Below are positions 23,406-31,669 of a stretch of DNA of 38,989 bases, one piece after another. The first letter of the stretch is position 1; each line of letters begins with the position of its first letter. The position numbers and the translations under genes were made by a program. The notes under the pieces are model-generated. The model ran no database searches. It saw nothing but the letters and a program-made list of their open reading frames with translations, and had not been told where the DNA came from. This DNA is from CAZESS01 sp964594625 (GTDB taxonomy: Archaea > Thermoplasmatota > E2 > UBA202 > DSCA01), in assembly GCA_964594625.1 (NCBI GenBank), contig CAZQNC010000002.1, forward strand, positions 1-38,989, read 5' to 3'.

Positions 23406-23810
23406 ATGTCCTACCGCCTGCCCAGCAGCGAGGAAGTCGTCGTCGCCATATACAAGGCCCTGCACAAGCACGGCACCATCGACACGCAGCACCGGCTGCG
23501 GCAGGAGGTACTCAGGGAGCTCAGGGCGTGGGACACGTCCTACACGGTCAGCGAGGAGCGCGTCCGGGAGCTGGCCGCCAAAGCACATTTCGCCCGCGTT
23601 GACATTCATTCCCGCGAGGGGCACGGGCAGGCGCGGCGGTGCCCGGTCTGCGGGGGCGACCTGCAGCGGGTCAAAAACCTGTCGCTGTGGGGCAGGGAGG
23701 TCACCGTAGGGTACACCTGTGAGACCTGCTCGTACAAAGGGGGAGTGAAGCAGCGGGTACCCACCAGGTACGTGTTCCATCTGGACGAACACGGCCGAAA
23801 AACCGTATGA
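23406..23810 (+). CDS. Zinc-ribbon protein with an N-terminal helical domain
   Basis: 134 residues from ATG 23406; ATG 23382 (8 codons earlier) is the alternative. The box ACATTTATATGG at 23373-23384 is at leaderless spacing for 23406. The N-terminal 75 residues (SSEEVVVAIYKALHKHGTIDTQHRLRQEV) resemble a winged-helix domain. The C-terminal part has a four-Cys zinc ribbon (CPVCGG ... CETCSYKGG) in a Zn-ribbon/TFIIB-like spacing. Probably a nucleic-acid-binding protein conserved among archaea. Function not known to me. Confidence 0.7.
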   Translation: MSYRLPSSEEVVVAIYKALHKHGTIDTQHRLRQEVLRELRAWDTSYTVSEERVRELAAKAHFARVDIHSREGHGQARRCPVCGGDLQRVKNLSLWGREVTVGYTCETCSYKGGVKQRVPTRYVFHLDEHGRKTV

Positions 23811-23863
23811 CCAATCGTGTAATAAGCTAACACGATATTCGCGTTTCCCCTTAATATAAACGA

Positions 23864-23880
23864 CGAAATACTTATATATT
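23864..23880 (+). promoter_or_regulatory. BRE-TATA promoter of the tfb-rlmE operon
   Basis: CGAAATACTTATATATT matches the archaeal BRE-TATA consensus closely. It predicts a start near 23900 and a 27-nt leader. A second box (CGAAAC then GTTTAAAAA, 23899-23913) lies nearer the ATG and may be an alternative or a site for autoregulation. Confidence 0.6.
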
Positions 23881-23926
23881 ACATGGCTATTCGAGAAGCG
23901 AAACGTTTAAAAACTTTGGGGATACC

Positions 23927-24862
23927 ATGTCACGTAATAAAAAAGTTGAGATAGATGAAATAGAACAGTGCCCTGAATGCGACTCCACGCGGCTGGTACA
24001 GGACTACCGGCGAGGAGAACTGGTATGCAAAGACTGCGGACTCGTCATCGACGACTCATACATCGACCCCGGTCCGGAATGGCGCGCCTTCGACCCCGAA
24101 CAGCGGGAAAAACGGGCCCGCACCGGCGCCCCCATGAACTACGCCGTCCACGACAAGGGACTCTCCACCATGATCGGGTGGAAAAACAAGGACAGCTACG
24201 GCAAATCCATCCCCACCCGCAACCGCGCCCAGCTCTACCGGCTGCGCAAATGGCAGCGCCGCATCCGGGTTGGCAGCGCATCCGAGCGCAACCTTGCCTC
24301 GGCACTGTCAGAGCTCGACCGCATCTCATCCGACATGGGTCTCTCCCGCAACGTGAGAGAAGCAGCGGCGATGGTCTACCGGCGCGCGGTCGAGAAAAAC
24401 CTGATCCGGGGTCGCTCCATCGAAGGTGTGACGGCTGCGGCGATCTATGCGGCCTGTCGCCAGTGCGGCGTCCCCCGAACGCTCGACGAGATCGCCGGCT
24501 CATCCAGGGTCGACCGCAAGGAAATCGGCCGCACCTACCGCTTCATCGCCCGCGAGCTCAAGCTCAAGCTCATGCCGACGTCGCCGCAGGACTACACGGC
24601 AAGGTTCTGCAGCAAGCTCTCGCTGAGCGAGGACATCAAGACCAAGGCCATGGAAATCCTCCAGCAGGCCGAAAACAAGGAGCTCACCTCCGGGCGCGGC
24701 CCCACCGGTGTATCAGCCGCGGCGATATACATCGCATCCATTTTGTGCGGCGAGCGGAAAACCCAGCGCGAGGTTGCAGATGTAGCGGGGGTCACCGAGG
24801 TCACTATCCGAAACCGCTACAAGGAACTGGCTGAAAAGCTCGACCTGGACATCGTCCTCTAA
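23927..24862 (+). CDS. tfb: Transcription initiation factor B
   Basis: 311 residues. N-terminal zinc ribbon (C15-C18, C34-C37), the B-finger/linker (WRAFDPEQREKRARTGAP), then two cyclin repeats (about 115-205 and 210-305), each with the helix-turn-helix core used to contact BRE and TBP (GRSIEGVTAAAIYAACR; GRGPTGVSAAAIYIAS). Recruits RNA polymerase to TBP-bound promoters. Complete and of normal length. The stop overlaps the rlmE start by 1 nt, so the two are co-transcribed. Confidence 0.97.
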   Translation: MSRNKKVEIDEIEQCPECDSTRLVQDYRRGELVCKDCGLVIDDSYIDPGPEWRAFDPEQREKRARTGAPMNYAVHDKGLSTMIGWKNKDSYGKSIPTRNRAQLYRLRKWQRRIRVGSASERNLASALSELDRISSDMGLSRNVREAAAMVYRRAVEKNLIRGRSIEGVTAAAIYAACRQCGVPRTLDEIAGSSRVDRKEIGRTYRFIARELKLKLMPTSPQDYTARFCSKLSLSEDIKTKAMEILQQAENKELTSGRGPTGVSAAAIYIASILCGERKTQREVADVAGVTEVTIRNRYKELAEKLDLDIVL

Positions 24863-25458
24863 TGCCCACCCGCTGGTACCGCGAGCGCAAAAACGAGCAC
24901 TACTACAAAAAAGCAAAGCGGCAGGGCTACCGCGCCCGCTCGGCCTACAAGCTCCTCCAGATACAAAAAAAATACCAGGTTATCTCCCCGGGCGACATGG
25001 TCATCGACCTTGGCGCCGCGCCGGGTGGATGGAGCCAGGCCGCCGGCGAGCTCGCCGACAGGGTCATCGCGGTCGACCTGCAGCAGATGCAGCCCATAGA
25101 CGGCGTGACCTTCATCCAGGGAGACATGACGGAGGAGGAAACCCTCAAGCGGCTCAGACGGCACGTCGACGAGGCCGATGTGGTCATATCCGACATGTCA
25201 CCCGACCTGACGGGCAACTACACGATGGACCAGGCGCGGAGCGTCTGGCTGGCCTCCAACGCGTTCAAGGTCGCCCGGGAGATGCTCCGCCCCAATGGAA
25301 ACTTTGTCTGCAAGGTGTTCATGGGCGAGGACTACGAGGACTTCCGCGAGGATGTACGCCAGGTGTTCAACATGGTCAAGCCGTTCACGCCGAAGGCGTC
25401 ACGGAAAAGCAGCTCCGAAATCTATCTCGTGGCGAAGCAGTTCACAGGTTCTCGATAA
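24862..25458 (+). CDS. rlmE: 23S rRNA 2'-O-methyltransferase RlmE (FtsJ)
   Basis: 198 residues. Rossmann-fold SAM binding site VIDLGAAPGGWSQ; the K-D-K-E catalytic tetrad is visible in RSAYKLLQ, ISDMSPDLTGNY, NFVCKVFMGED and KSSSEIYLV. Methylates the 2'-OH of a conserved uridine in the 23S rRNA A loop. The archaeal form may add an extension; none is present here. Coupled to tfb. The last 17 nt overlap the convergent epimerase gene. Confidence 0.92.
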   Translation: MPTRWYRERKNEHYYKKAKRQGYRARSAYKLLQIQKKYQVISPGDMVIDLGAAPGGWSQAAGELADRVIAVDLQQMQPIDGVTFIQGDMTEEETLKRLRRHVDEADVVISDMSPDLTGNYTMDQARSVWLASNAFKVAREMLRPNGNFVCKVFMGEDYEDFREDVRQVFNMVKPFTPKASRKSSSEIYLVAKQFTGSR

Positions 25459-26383
25459 GCCAGCGGGCCGTCATCCGGATCGCATCGGCGCTGTCATGCT
25501 CCGGCTGCCAGCCCCATTTTTTGAGCCGGTCGATGGCCAGCCGCATGACCTTGACGTCGCCCTTCCAGCCCCGGCCGCCGTCGACGCCGCCGGTGAACTC
25601 GTAGTCGGGCGAGAGCCCCATTTCGTCGGAGACGATGTCGGCGATGCCCCGGACGTCTATCCAGTCCTCAGAGCCGATGTTGAGAATGTTCACGCGGCCG
25701 CTGCCGTGTTCTATGCCGTGCAGCATCGCCTTGATGCAGTCGTCGATGTAGAGATATGATTTTTTCTGGCTTCCGTCCCCCAGGATTTCCAGCACGTCGG
25801 GATTGCGCTGCAGTTTCCGGATGAAGTCATAGGTGACACCGTGGGTGCTCCGCGGCCCGACGACGTTGGCGAAACGGTAGAGCGTGGCCTGCATGTCGAA
25901 CGTGTAGCAGTATGAGTCGATGAGCGACTCAGCGGCGAGCTTGGAAGCGCCATAGAGCGAGATGGGGACGAGGGGGCCGTAGCTCTCCGGTGTCGGTATC
26001 TCGTCCGCCTCGCCGTAGACGGTGGATGAGGAGGTAAAGCCAAGCTGGTCGATGCCCTGCTTCCGCATTTCCTCCAGGAGATGGTAGGTCGCGAGGATGT
26101 TTTGCTCGAGGTGGACGTAGGTGTCCTCTGCCCCACGTCTGACATCCGGGTTGGCCGCGAGATGGTAGACGAGGTCGGTGCCCTTGACCGCCTTGCGGAC
26201 ATGGTTGGGGTTGAGCATGTCGCCCTCGACGAGGCGCAGGCCCCTCTCCAGGTTGTGCTCGATGAACTCCCGGCGCCCCGACGAAAAATTGTCGATGGTG
26301 ACGACATCGTGGCCCTGCTCGAGCAGCGTGTCTATCAGATGGCTGCCGATGAACCCGGCGCCGCCGGTGACAAGTATCTGCAT
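25442..26383 (-). CDS. NAD-dependent sugar-nucleotide epimerase/dehydratase
   Basis: 313 residues, extended SDR. NAD site ILVTGGAGFIGSHL at the N-terminus, acidic VVTIDNFSSG, then SSTVYGEADE and the catalytic Y-x3-K in YGASKLAAE, and the substrate-domain segment RFANVVGPRS, typical of UDP-glucose/UDP-GlcNAc 4-epimerases. It likely makes a UDP-hexose for glycosylation of surface proteins. The ATG at 26383 is chosen because the TATA box places the transcript start next to it; a TTG at 26392 is in frame. The 3' end overlaps rlmE. Confidence 0.9.
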   Translation of the reverse strand: MQILVTGGAGFIGSHLIDTLLEQGHDVVTIDNFSSGRREFIEHNLERGLRLVEGDMLNPNHVRKAVKGTDLVYHLAANPDVRRGAEDTYVHLEQNILATYHLLEEMRKQGIDQLGFTSSSTVYGEADEIPTPESYGPLVPISLYGASKLAAESLIDSYCYTFDMQATLYRFANVVGPRSTHGVTYDFIRKLQRNPDVLEILGDGSQKKSYLYIDDCIKAMLHGIEHGSGRVNILNIGSEDWIDVRGIADIVSDEMGLSPDYEFTGGVDGGRGWKGDVKVMRLAIDRLKKWGWQPEHDSADAIRMTARWLIENL

Positions 26384-26402
26384 GGACGGCAATGCCCGGG
26401 CC

Positions 26403-26412
26403 GTATAAAAAT
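26403..26412 (-). promoter_or_regulatory. TATA box of the epimerase gene
   Basis: Minus strand ATTTTTATAC, 28 nt before the ATG at 26383. Confidence 0.55.
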
Positions 26413-26413
26413 G

Positions 26414-27085
26414 TTATACAAGCCCGGTGAGAAAGTTCAGGAATCCCAGCCACCAGAGAATCCAGAGCGTCGTGGTTATCAGGGAGCCAGCGAAGACGAT
26501 GGAGATGGTCCGCTTGGCGCTGACCCCGAGCAGCCGGGCGATGATGGTGGTGCTGATGCCCCCGGTTCCCTGGAAGGGGATCATCATGAAGATGAGGAGG
26601 CTGAACGTGAGCAGGCGCTTTTTCCGGTATTTTTCCGCCCGGCGTTGCAGCGCCCGGTAGGCCCGGCGGAGCAGCCCGACGCGCGTGATGACGAACTCGG
26701 CGAACCACCAGCTGTAGGCGAGGATGGTGGCGCTGATGACGTCCATGATGACGATCATGCTCCAGACGGTCCATGCGGGCAGCGCCGGACCGACCACGTT
26801 GCCGCCCGCCCAGGAGAGCCAGGAGGGCAGCGACAGCCCCTCGCCCGATGAGAGCATGTAGGGTATGATGCTTTCCTTTCCGAATGGGGGGAAGAGATAG
26901 GCGACGGCGGAGACCCCGTATTTTTGGGCCTCGGCGCTCGGCAGGATTTCGAGGACGAGAGCGAAGTAGAGGGCGACGGTGAGCCACGGGATGATGAACA
27001 CCAGGAACTTGTACAGGTACCCGAGGTTGTGCCAGATGCGGTGTACTCGCTCGTATGCCTCAGTCACCAGCCTCGGTATCCTCAT
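26414..27085 (-). CDS. Putative small-multidrug-export family membrane protein
   Basis: 223 residues, about six membrane segments. The segment MMIPFQGTGGISTTIIARLLG is the conserved core of the Sm_multidrug_ex family (COG2426), whose transport role is predicted only. A basic helix (RRAYRALQRRAEKYRKKR) precedes it. The ATG at 27085 overlaps the end of the preceding gene by 26 nt, so the two form an operon. An upstream in-frame start would double that overlap and lacks support. Confidence 0.7.
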   Translation of the reverse strand: MRIPRLVTEAYERVHRIWHNLGYLYKFLVFIIPWLTVALYFALVLEILPSAEAQKYGVSAVAYLFPPFGKESIIPYMLSSGEGLSLPSWLSWAGGNVVGPALPAWTVWSMIVIMDVISATILAYSWWFAEFVITRVGLLRRAYRALQRRAEKYRKKRLLTFSLLIFMMIPFQGTGGISTTIIARLLGVSAKRTISIVFAGSLITTTLWILWWLGFLNFLTGLV

Positions 27086-27293
27086 GGTTTTCCGTCTCCA
27101 GCTCTGCATATGCTTTATCAAGAATCGTTTTCAGTGTCTGATATACCTCCTCCAGGCTGAGGCACCGCCCGGTGTACTCCTCCAGCAGACGCGCCATCTG
27201 GCTGGCCGTCCGGGCGAAGATGAGCCACAGTGCGAACAGCATCCCGTAGGCGAAGGCCACCAGGGCTGTCAGCAGGAGCAGGGTGTAGTTCAT
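27060..27293 (-). CDS. Small one-span membrane protein with coiled-coil tail
   Basis: 77 residues. Hydrophobic helix at 3-27 (TLLLLTALVAFAYGMLFALW), then a charged helical tail with RLLEEYTGRCLSLEEVYQTLKTILDKAYAE and an acidic end. No family known to me. Start ATG 27293 is favoured over GTG 27308 by a T-rich box (GTTTTTAGC) at 27318-27326. It precedes the membrane protein above in the same operon, so it may be an accessory subunit. Confidence 0.6.
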   Translation of the reverse strand: MNYTLLLLTALVAFAYGMLFALWLIFARTASQMARLLEEYTGRCLSLEEVYQTLKTILDKAYAELETENHEDTEAGD

Positions 27294-27394
27294 GGGACAA
27301 GTGAACACGCCACCGGGCTAAAAACGTTTGGGCTTTGAACCGGCATGACAAATATTTTTTAATCCGCGCTTGTTATAGTATCGGAGAGAAAACA

Positions 27395-28936
27395 ATGGGA
27401 GACATACCCCGTGTACATCTTGTGGCCGTCATCGTGGCGCTGGTGTTTCTGGTCTCCGCCATGCCCGTCGTGCCTGCAGGCGCCGGCCGGCAGACCCGGA
27501 TATATTTACCGCCGCCGCAGCAGGCTGACATGCCCCTGGAGGAGGCGATATGCCGCCGGATGTCCGTCCGGCAGTTTACCGACGGCCCGGTGTCCGAGCA
27601 GCAGCTTTCCACGGTGCTCTGGCATGCCTGGGGCGCCACCGAGACAGGCCGCGCCATCCATCCCGTTGCAGCCACGTACGGGCTGCACGTCTACGTGCTG
27701 TGGGAGGACGGCGTCTACCGGTACGACCCGGGCAATCATTCCCTCGAATTGTTCCGGCGGGGCGACTACCGCTGGCTGGGACAGTACGACACCGCCCCGG
27801 TCAAGCTGGGCATCGTCTGGGATATGGAGCGCTGCACGAGCAAAGCGGTTGCCGGGGCGAACGTCGGCCAGGTCGGACAGAACGTCTACTTTGCAGCTAA
27901 TGCGCTCGGCCTGGGCACGGTGACAACGGCCAGCGAGGTCGGCCAGCTCCGGTTTATCGGGCTTCCCCTTCACGAGCAACCCATGGTCATCATGCCCCTG
28001 GGATACCCGGCGGAGCCATATGATTTCTCCTACGAGCCCCTGGCATCGTCGCTGCCCGTCCCGGCGAACTCTTCCATGTCGCTGTCCACGGCCATCGGGG
28101 AGCGCTCAGAGGCCGTTGCCTGGCAGGGCACGCTGACAGGGCGGGAGCAAACCCAGCTCGTCTGGTCGTCCTACGGCAGCTCGTACTACGTCGACATTGT
28201 CAACGACCGGCGCCATCGGACGGTCCCCAGCTCGCATGGCACCTATCCGCTGCGCATCCTGTGCTGCAACGCCACCGGGGTCTACGAATACCTGCCCGGG
28301 GAGCACTCCTTTGAGCCACAATGCACGGGGGACCGCCGGGCCGCGGTGGCGATCGCATCCCGCTTTTTTGTCTCCTCGGCGCCACTGGTCATCGTGCCGG
28401 TGTTGAACACCAGCATGGTCGACATGCGCTATCCCTGGCCCTGGCATTACGAGGCGGCGGCCGCCGGCTACACGGCGCTGCTGGAGGCCACGGCGTGGAA
28501 TCTGTCCGGGAATCTCATCGCGGCGGTGGACGGCGAGGCGCTGCGCTCCGCGCTGTCCCTCGGCGAGGTATATCTGCCGTTGTACGTGGTGCCCGTGGGC
28601 AGACGAGCCGACAGCGCCGACGGTGCGCCGCCGTCCGTGGCCATCACCCGGCCGGAGGAGGGCTACCTCTATCTGTTCGGCCGGCAGGTCATGCCGGTGC
28701 AGGATACCGTCGTTGTCGGGTCGATGGACGTGGAGGCGACGGCGTCTGACGACTACGCGGTGCATGCCGTCCGCTTTTTTGTCGACGGTGCCGCTATCGG
28801 GTACAGCCATGATGCATCTCCATCGGTGATGCTGCCCGTCTCGGCTGTGCCGGCCCGGCGCGAGGTCACCGCTGTCGCGTATGATTATGCGGGCAACACC
28901 GCGCAGGCATCGTTCAGCTACCTGAAAATACTGTAA
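27395..28936 (+). CDS. Secreted tandem nitroreductase-fold protein with Ig-like domain
   Basis: 513 residues. Signal peptide (hydrophobic about 8-27). First domain (about 35-220): RRMSVRQFTDGPVSEQQLSTVLWHAWG, YGLHVYV, GVYRYDPGNHSLE and ANALGLGTV match SagB-type nitroreductase-fold proteins, with the R-x-S-x-R FMN-phosphate motif. Second domain (about 240-405) is a diverged copy that keeps GVYEYLPGEHSFE and GYTALLEATAWNLSGNL but lacks RxSxR. An Ig-like domain follows (about 412-513; ITRPEEGYLYLFGRQ ... AYDYAGN). Secretion of a flavin-fold enzyme is unusual. SD GGAGAG precedes ATG 27395; an in-frame ATG 60 nt upstream lies before the signal peptide and is rejected. Confidence 0.75.
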   Translation: MGDIPRVHLVAVIVALVFLVSAMPVVPAGAGRQTRIYLPPPQQADMPLEEAICRRMSVRQFTDGPVSEQQLSTVLWHAWGATETGRAIHPVAATYGLHVYVLWEDGVYRYDPGNHSLELFRRGDYRWLGQYDTAPVKLGIVWDMERCTSKAVAGANVGQVGQNVYFAANALGLGTVTTASEVGQLRFIGLPLHEQPMVIMPLGYPAEPYDFSYEPLASSLPVPANSSMSLSTAIGERSEAVAWQGTLTGREQTQLVWSSYGSSYYVDIVNDRRHRTVPSSHGTYPLRILCCNATGVYEYLPGEHSFEPQCTGDRRAAVAIASRFFVSSAPLVIVPVLNTSMVDMRYPWPWHYEAAAAGYTALLEATAWNLSGNLIAAVDGEALRSALSLGEVYLPLYVVPVGRRADSADGAPPSVAITRPEEGYLYLFGRQVMPVQDTVVVGSMDVEATASDDYAVHAVRFFVDGAAIGYSHDASPSVMLPVSAVPARREVTAVAYDYAGNTAQASFSYLKIL

Positions 28937-28962
28937 CCCCGGGCTGCCGCGTGGCCATGTGG

Positions 28963-30417
28963 CTACCAGTCGTCGCGGGCGAACCGGGTGAGGTCGATGG
29001 TTCTCCAGTCGTCCTGGTCGTGGTGGCTGTCGTCGCCGATGGAGTAGTCGACGACCTTATAGACGTAGCGGTAGTTCATGCAGCTCCGGTACGGCGCCCA
29101 TTCGTAGAACTCCTTGTTCCAGGGAAACCGGCTGTTTTCGTTGTCGATGCCCTCGAAGCCGTGGAGGCCCAGGGTGTGGCCGAGCTCGTGCATGAACACG
29201 CTGGCGAACGCCCGATGGTAGGTGCTGCCCTGCAGGAGGAACATGGGCGCCCAGTTTTTGACATATTGCCCGCCGATGACGTGCCCGTCGATGGCGAACG
29301 CGCAGCCGCCGGCCGGCCGATGGCCGATGTCGACCTGGCAGCAGATGAGCGCGTAGTGGAACACGCCGCGTTTCCATTCGCTGCCCGTGTAGGGAAAGTT
29401 GAGGAAGTATGTCTGCCGGGCGTGGCGCAGGTCGCCTCCGTCCATGTATTCCCGGTAGGGGATGAGGTCGCCTCCGCCGGCCATGTCGCCGTCGTCGATG
29501 TGGACGGTGATGTTGTGGCGGACGAATGCGTCGCGGAGCATGTGCTGCGATGTCTCGGGAAACGTGTACGGCTGGCTCCAGGCATGTTTTCCCTGCATGC
29601 CGTCGACCTCGATGAAGATGTCCTTTGCCCGGGGATTTGAGAGCCACTGCGAGGTGTTCCATTCCTGCACGTTTGTGAGGCCGTCCATGTCGGGGTCGAG
29701 CTCCATGTGTGCCTCCGCCGTCAGCGGGTCGTAGCCCCAGCGGTCCTCCCAGTCCGTGGGGACGCCGTCGCCGTCGAGGTCGATCCCGCCGAGGTCTTCG
29801 TCGAGCGGCAGGTTACGCTGTTGTTTTTCCCAGTAGGTGAGGCGGTCGGGGCCGCTGTCGTCGTCCTCCTGGTAGATGTCAAACCATATCTCGCAGTCCA
29901 TCTGGTCCTCGTCGCCGTCGGCGAAGCCGGATGCATGGCCGGAGCCGTCCCCGTCGCCCAGGTAGTCGTCGCCGGTCCAGTCGCCGCTCCGGATGTCGTA
30001 GGACAGCGTGAGCGTTTTCGCTGTTTCGCCGTCGCCGTTGCATGGTGAGATGTCGCATTGCCGGTCCGCCAGGGCGTCCTGCTCCCAGAGCTGCAGTTCG
30101 ACGGTCACCGCCTCGTCGGGGTCGTAGGAAATCGTTGAGCGGGCCGCCGGGTCCTCGAACCAGATATCCCGGCCGTGGTACACGCTTTTTCCTGCCGTCG
30201 GCGTGGCTGCGCCGTTGACGGCCACCGACAGGTACAGGTCGGGAACGTTCTCTGCAACGCTCATGGCTCTTACCCGGTGTACGTCGACGACGATGGTGGT
30301 GCTGTCCGGGGCGCCTGATGCCTCTAGAGCACGCCCGGGAGCGGTGTCGCGCAGGGAGATGACGGCGGGGGCTGCCACCAGGATGATGATAACGGCATAA
30401 GCAAGCAGCTGTCGCAT
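28963..30417 (-). CDS. Secreted zinc metalloprotease (metzincin) with Ca-binding repeats
   Basis: 484 residues, signal peptide at 1-22. Acidic middle with TSP3-type calcium loops (DLDGDGVPTDWED, DPDMDGLTNVQEW) and a DYLGDGDGSG stretch. C-terminal protease core: HELGHTLGLHG (about 410-420), the HExxHxxGxxH metzincin zinc motif, and SCMNY (Met about 447), the Met-turn. The third ligand is His, as in matrixin-like and archaemetzincin-type proteases; exact family not fixed. The start is set at ATG 30417 by the TATA box at leaderless spacing; an ATG 18 codons earlier lies upstream of the box. Extracellular protein degradation is the likely role. Confidence 0.83.
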   Translation of the reverse strand: MRQLLAYAVIIILVAAPAVISLRDTAPGRALEASGAPDSTTIVVDVHRVRAMSVAENVPDLYLSVAVNGAATPTAGKSVYHGRDIWFEDPAARSTISYDPDEAVTVELQLWEQDALADRQCDISPCNGDGETAKTLTLSYDIRSGDWTGDDYLGDGDGSGHASGFADGDEDQMDCEIWFDIYQEDDDSGPDRLTYWEKQQRNLPLDEDLGGIDLDGDGVPTDWEDRWGYDPLTAEAHMELDPDMDGLTNVQEWNTSQWLSNPRAKDIFIEVDGMQGKHAWSQPYTFPETSQHMLRDAFVRHNITVHIDDGDMAGGGDLIPYREYMDGGDLRHARQTYFLNFPYTGSEWKRGVFHYALICCQVDIGHRPAGGCAFAIDGHVIGGQYVKNWAPMFLLQGSTYHRAFASVFMHELGHTLGLHGFEGIDNENSRFPWNKEFYEWAPYRSCMNYRYVYKVVDYSIGDDSHHDQDDWRTIDLTRFARDDW

Positions 30418-30435
30418 GTGCTTGTAGCAGTCCGC

Positions 30436-30449
30436 GTTATAAGAATTTA
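30436..30449 (-). promoter_or_regulatory. TATA box of the metzincin gene
   Basis: Minus strand reads TAAATTCTTATAAC, centred about 26 nt before the ATG at 30417. Confidence 0.55.
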
Positions 30450-30494
30450 TTGCTTCCGTTATCAGATGCACGGCCCGAATGGTTAAATAGAATT

Positions 30495-30712
30495 ACAGCC
30501 TTCGTTTAGGTGAACACCATGGGGGCAAGGGGCACCAGAGTTCGCCTCCACGCGATAGCTTTTTTGCCTTCTTGCCCTCGCCTTTCAGCCGGTCAACCCG
30601 AAGCAGATATATAAATTGTTCTGTAAAAACAAATTTGTCCCGCAGGGACAATCCCTTTGCAGACGATAATCGGGGCCGCATCCCTCCCGTACTGCCATCA
30701 TGGGGGCTGCCG
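30495..30712. other. Non-coding gap between metzincin and arcC promoters
   Basis: No convincing gene. It contains TATA-like ATATATAAATT at 30607-30617, a perfect hairpin (next entry) and an inverted repeat GGGCAAG ... CTTGCCC at about 30523 and 30570. Short ORFs on either strand lack family character. A small RNA is possible but not shown. Confidence 0.4.
30635..30651. repeat. Perfect short hairpin TTGTCCC-GCA-GGGACAA
   Basis: Seven-bp stem with a three-base loop in the arcC upstream gap, with A/T runs on its 5' side. It could be a transcript end, operator or part of a small RNA. Confidence 0.6.
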
Positions 30713-30724
30713 TTAATTTAAATA
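30713..30724 (+). promoter_or_regulatory. TATA box of arcC
   Basis: TTAATTTAAATA, centred about 24 nt before the ATG at 30743. Confidence 0.6.
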
Positions 30725-30742
30725 CGGGATGCCTTTACCATT

Positions 30743-31669
30743 ATGAAACTAGTGGTCGCTCTGGGCGGCAACGCACTCGTCAAACCCGGTCAGGAGGGCA
30801 CCAGCGAGCAGCAGTTCGAGACCACCCGGCAGAGCGTCGAGGCCATCGTGCGCATGATAGAACACGGCCACGAGGTCGTCCTGACGCACGGCAACGGCCC
30901 CCAGGTCGGCTCCCTTTTACTCCAGCAGGAGATATCCAAGGAGGTGACCCCGCCGATGCCCCTCGACGTCTGCGGGGCGATGTCGCAGGGCCAGGTCGGC
31001 TACATGATAGCGCAGTGCATGACAGCGGCGCTGCACGACCGGCAGCTGGACAAGCAGGTGGCCACCGTGGTCACCCAGGTGCTCGTCGACGAGGACGACC
31101 CGGCCTTCGAGCATCCCACCAAGCCCGTGGGCCCCGTCTACCGCCATGACGACGCGCTCCGGCGTATCAAGGAGGGCTACCGGATGACGCAGCAGAAGGG
31201 CGGCTGGCGTATCGTGGTGCCCTCGCCCGACCCGCGCTCCATCCTGGAAAGCCCGGTTATCAAGCAGCTGATAGAGGCCGGCCACATCGTTGTTGCCGTG
31301 GGCGGCGGCGGTATCCCCGTGGTTGAGAGCGGCGGGGGCCTGCGGGGCGTCGAAGCCGTTATTGACAAGGACCTGGCCGCGGAGGAGCTGGCCAGCGAGA
31401 TAGAGGCAGACGGGCTGCTCATCCTCACCGACGTCGAGGCGGTCTACGTCAACTACGGGGAAGACGACCAGCGCATGCTCGGTGAGGTCACGCTGGATGA
31501 AATAGAGCAACAGTACCATGACGGACAGTTTCCACCCGGTTCCATGGGGCCGAAGGTGCTGGCCGCCATCCGCTTCCTGCAGAACGGCGGCAAAACGGCC
31601 ATCATCGCCTCGATAGACAACGCCTGGCAGGCCCTGCAGGGCAACGCGGGAACCCGTGTCGTCAGATAG
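30743..31669 (+). CDS. arcC: Carbamate kinase
   Basis: 308 residues, full length. KLVVALGGNALVKPGQEGT at the N-terminus (Gly-rich phosphate loop), LTHGNGPQVGSLLLQQE, MTQQKGGWRIVVPSPDP, VVAVGGGGIPV and DKDLAAEELASEIEAD match carbamate kinases of the amino-acid-kinase family. It phosphorylates ADP from carbamoyl phosphate, giving ATP, CO2 and ammonia. No arginine deiminase or ornithine carbamoyltransferase gene lies beside it, so the carbamoyl-phosphate source is outside the window. The 3' end overlaps hisS by 8 nt, tail to tail. Leaderless start. Confidence 0.95.
   Translation: MKLVVALGGNALVKPGQEGTSEQQFETTRQSVEAIVRMIEHGHEVVLTHGNGPQVGSLLLQQEISKEVTPPMPLDVCGAMSQGQVGYMIAQCMTAALHDRQLDKQVATVVTQVLVDEDDPAFEHPTKPVGPVYRHDDALRRIKEGYRMTQQKGGWRIVVPSPDPRSILESPVIKQLIEAGHIVVAVGGGGIPVVESGGGLRGVEAVIDKDLAAEELASEIEADGLLILTDVEAVYVNYGEDDQRMLGEVTLDEIEQQYHDGQFPPGSMGPKVLAAIRFLQNGGKTAIIASIDNAWQALQGNAGTRVVR

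Noticed and set aside
30520..30615. 31-residue plus-strand ORF (MGARGTRVRLHA...) after a TATA-like box
   Set aside because: Too short and compositionally like translated non-coding DNA; no SD or conserved context.
30493..30681. 62-residue minus-strand ORF in the gap before arcC
   Set aside because: No family pattern, no promoter at the right spacing, and the frame passes straight through the hairpin. Treated as non-coding.
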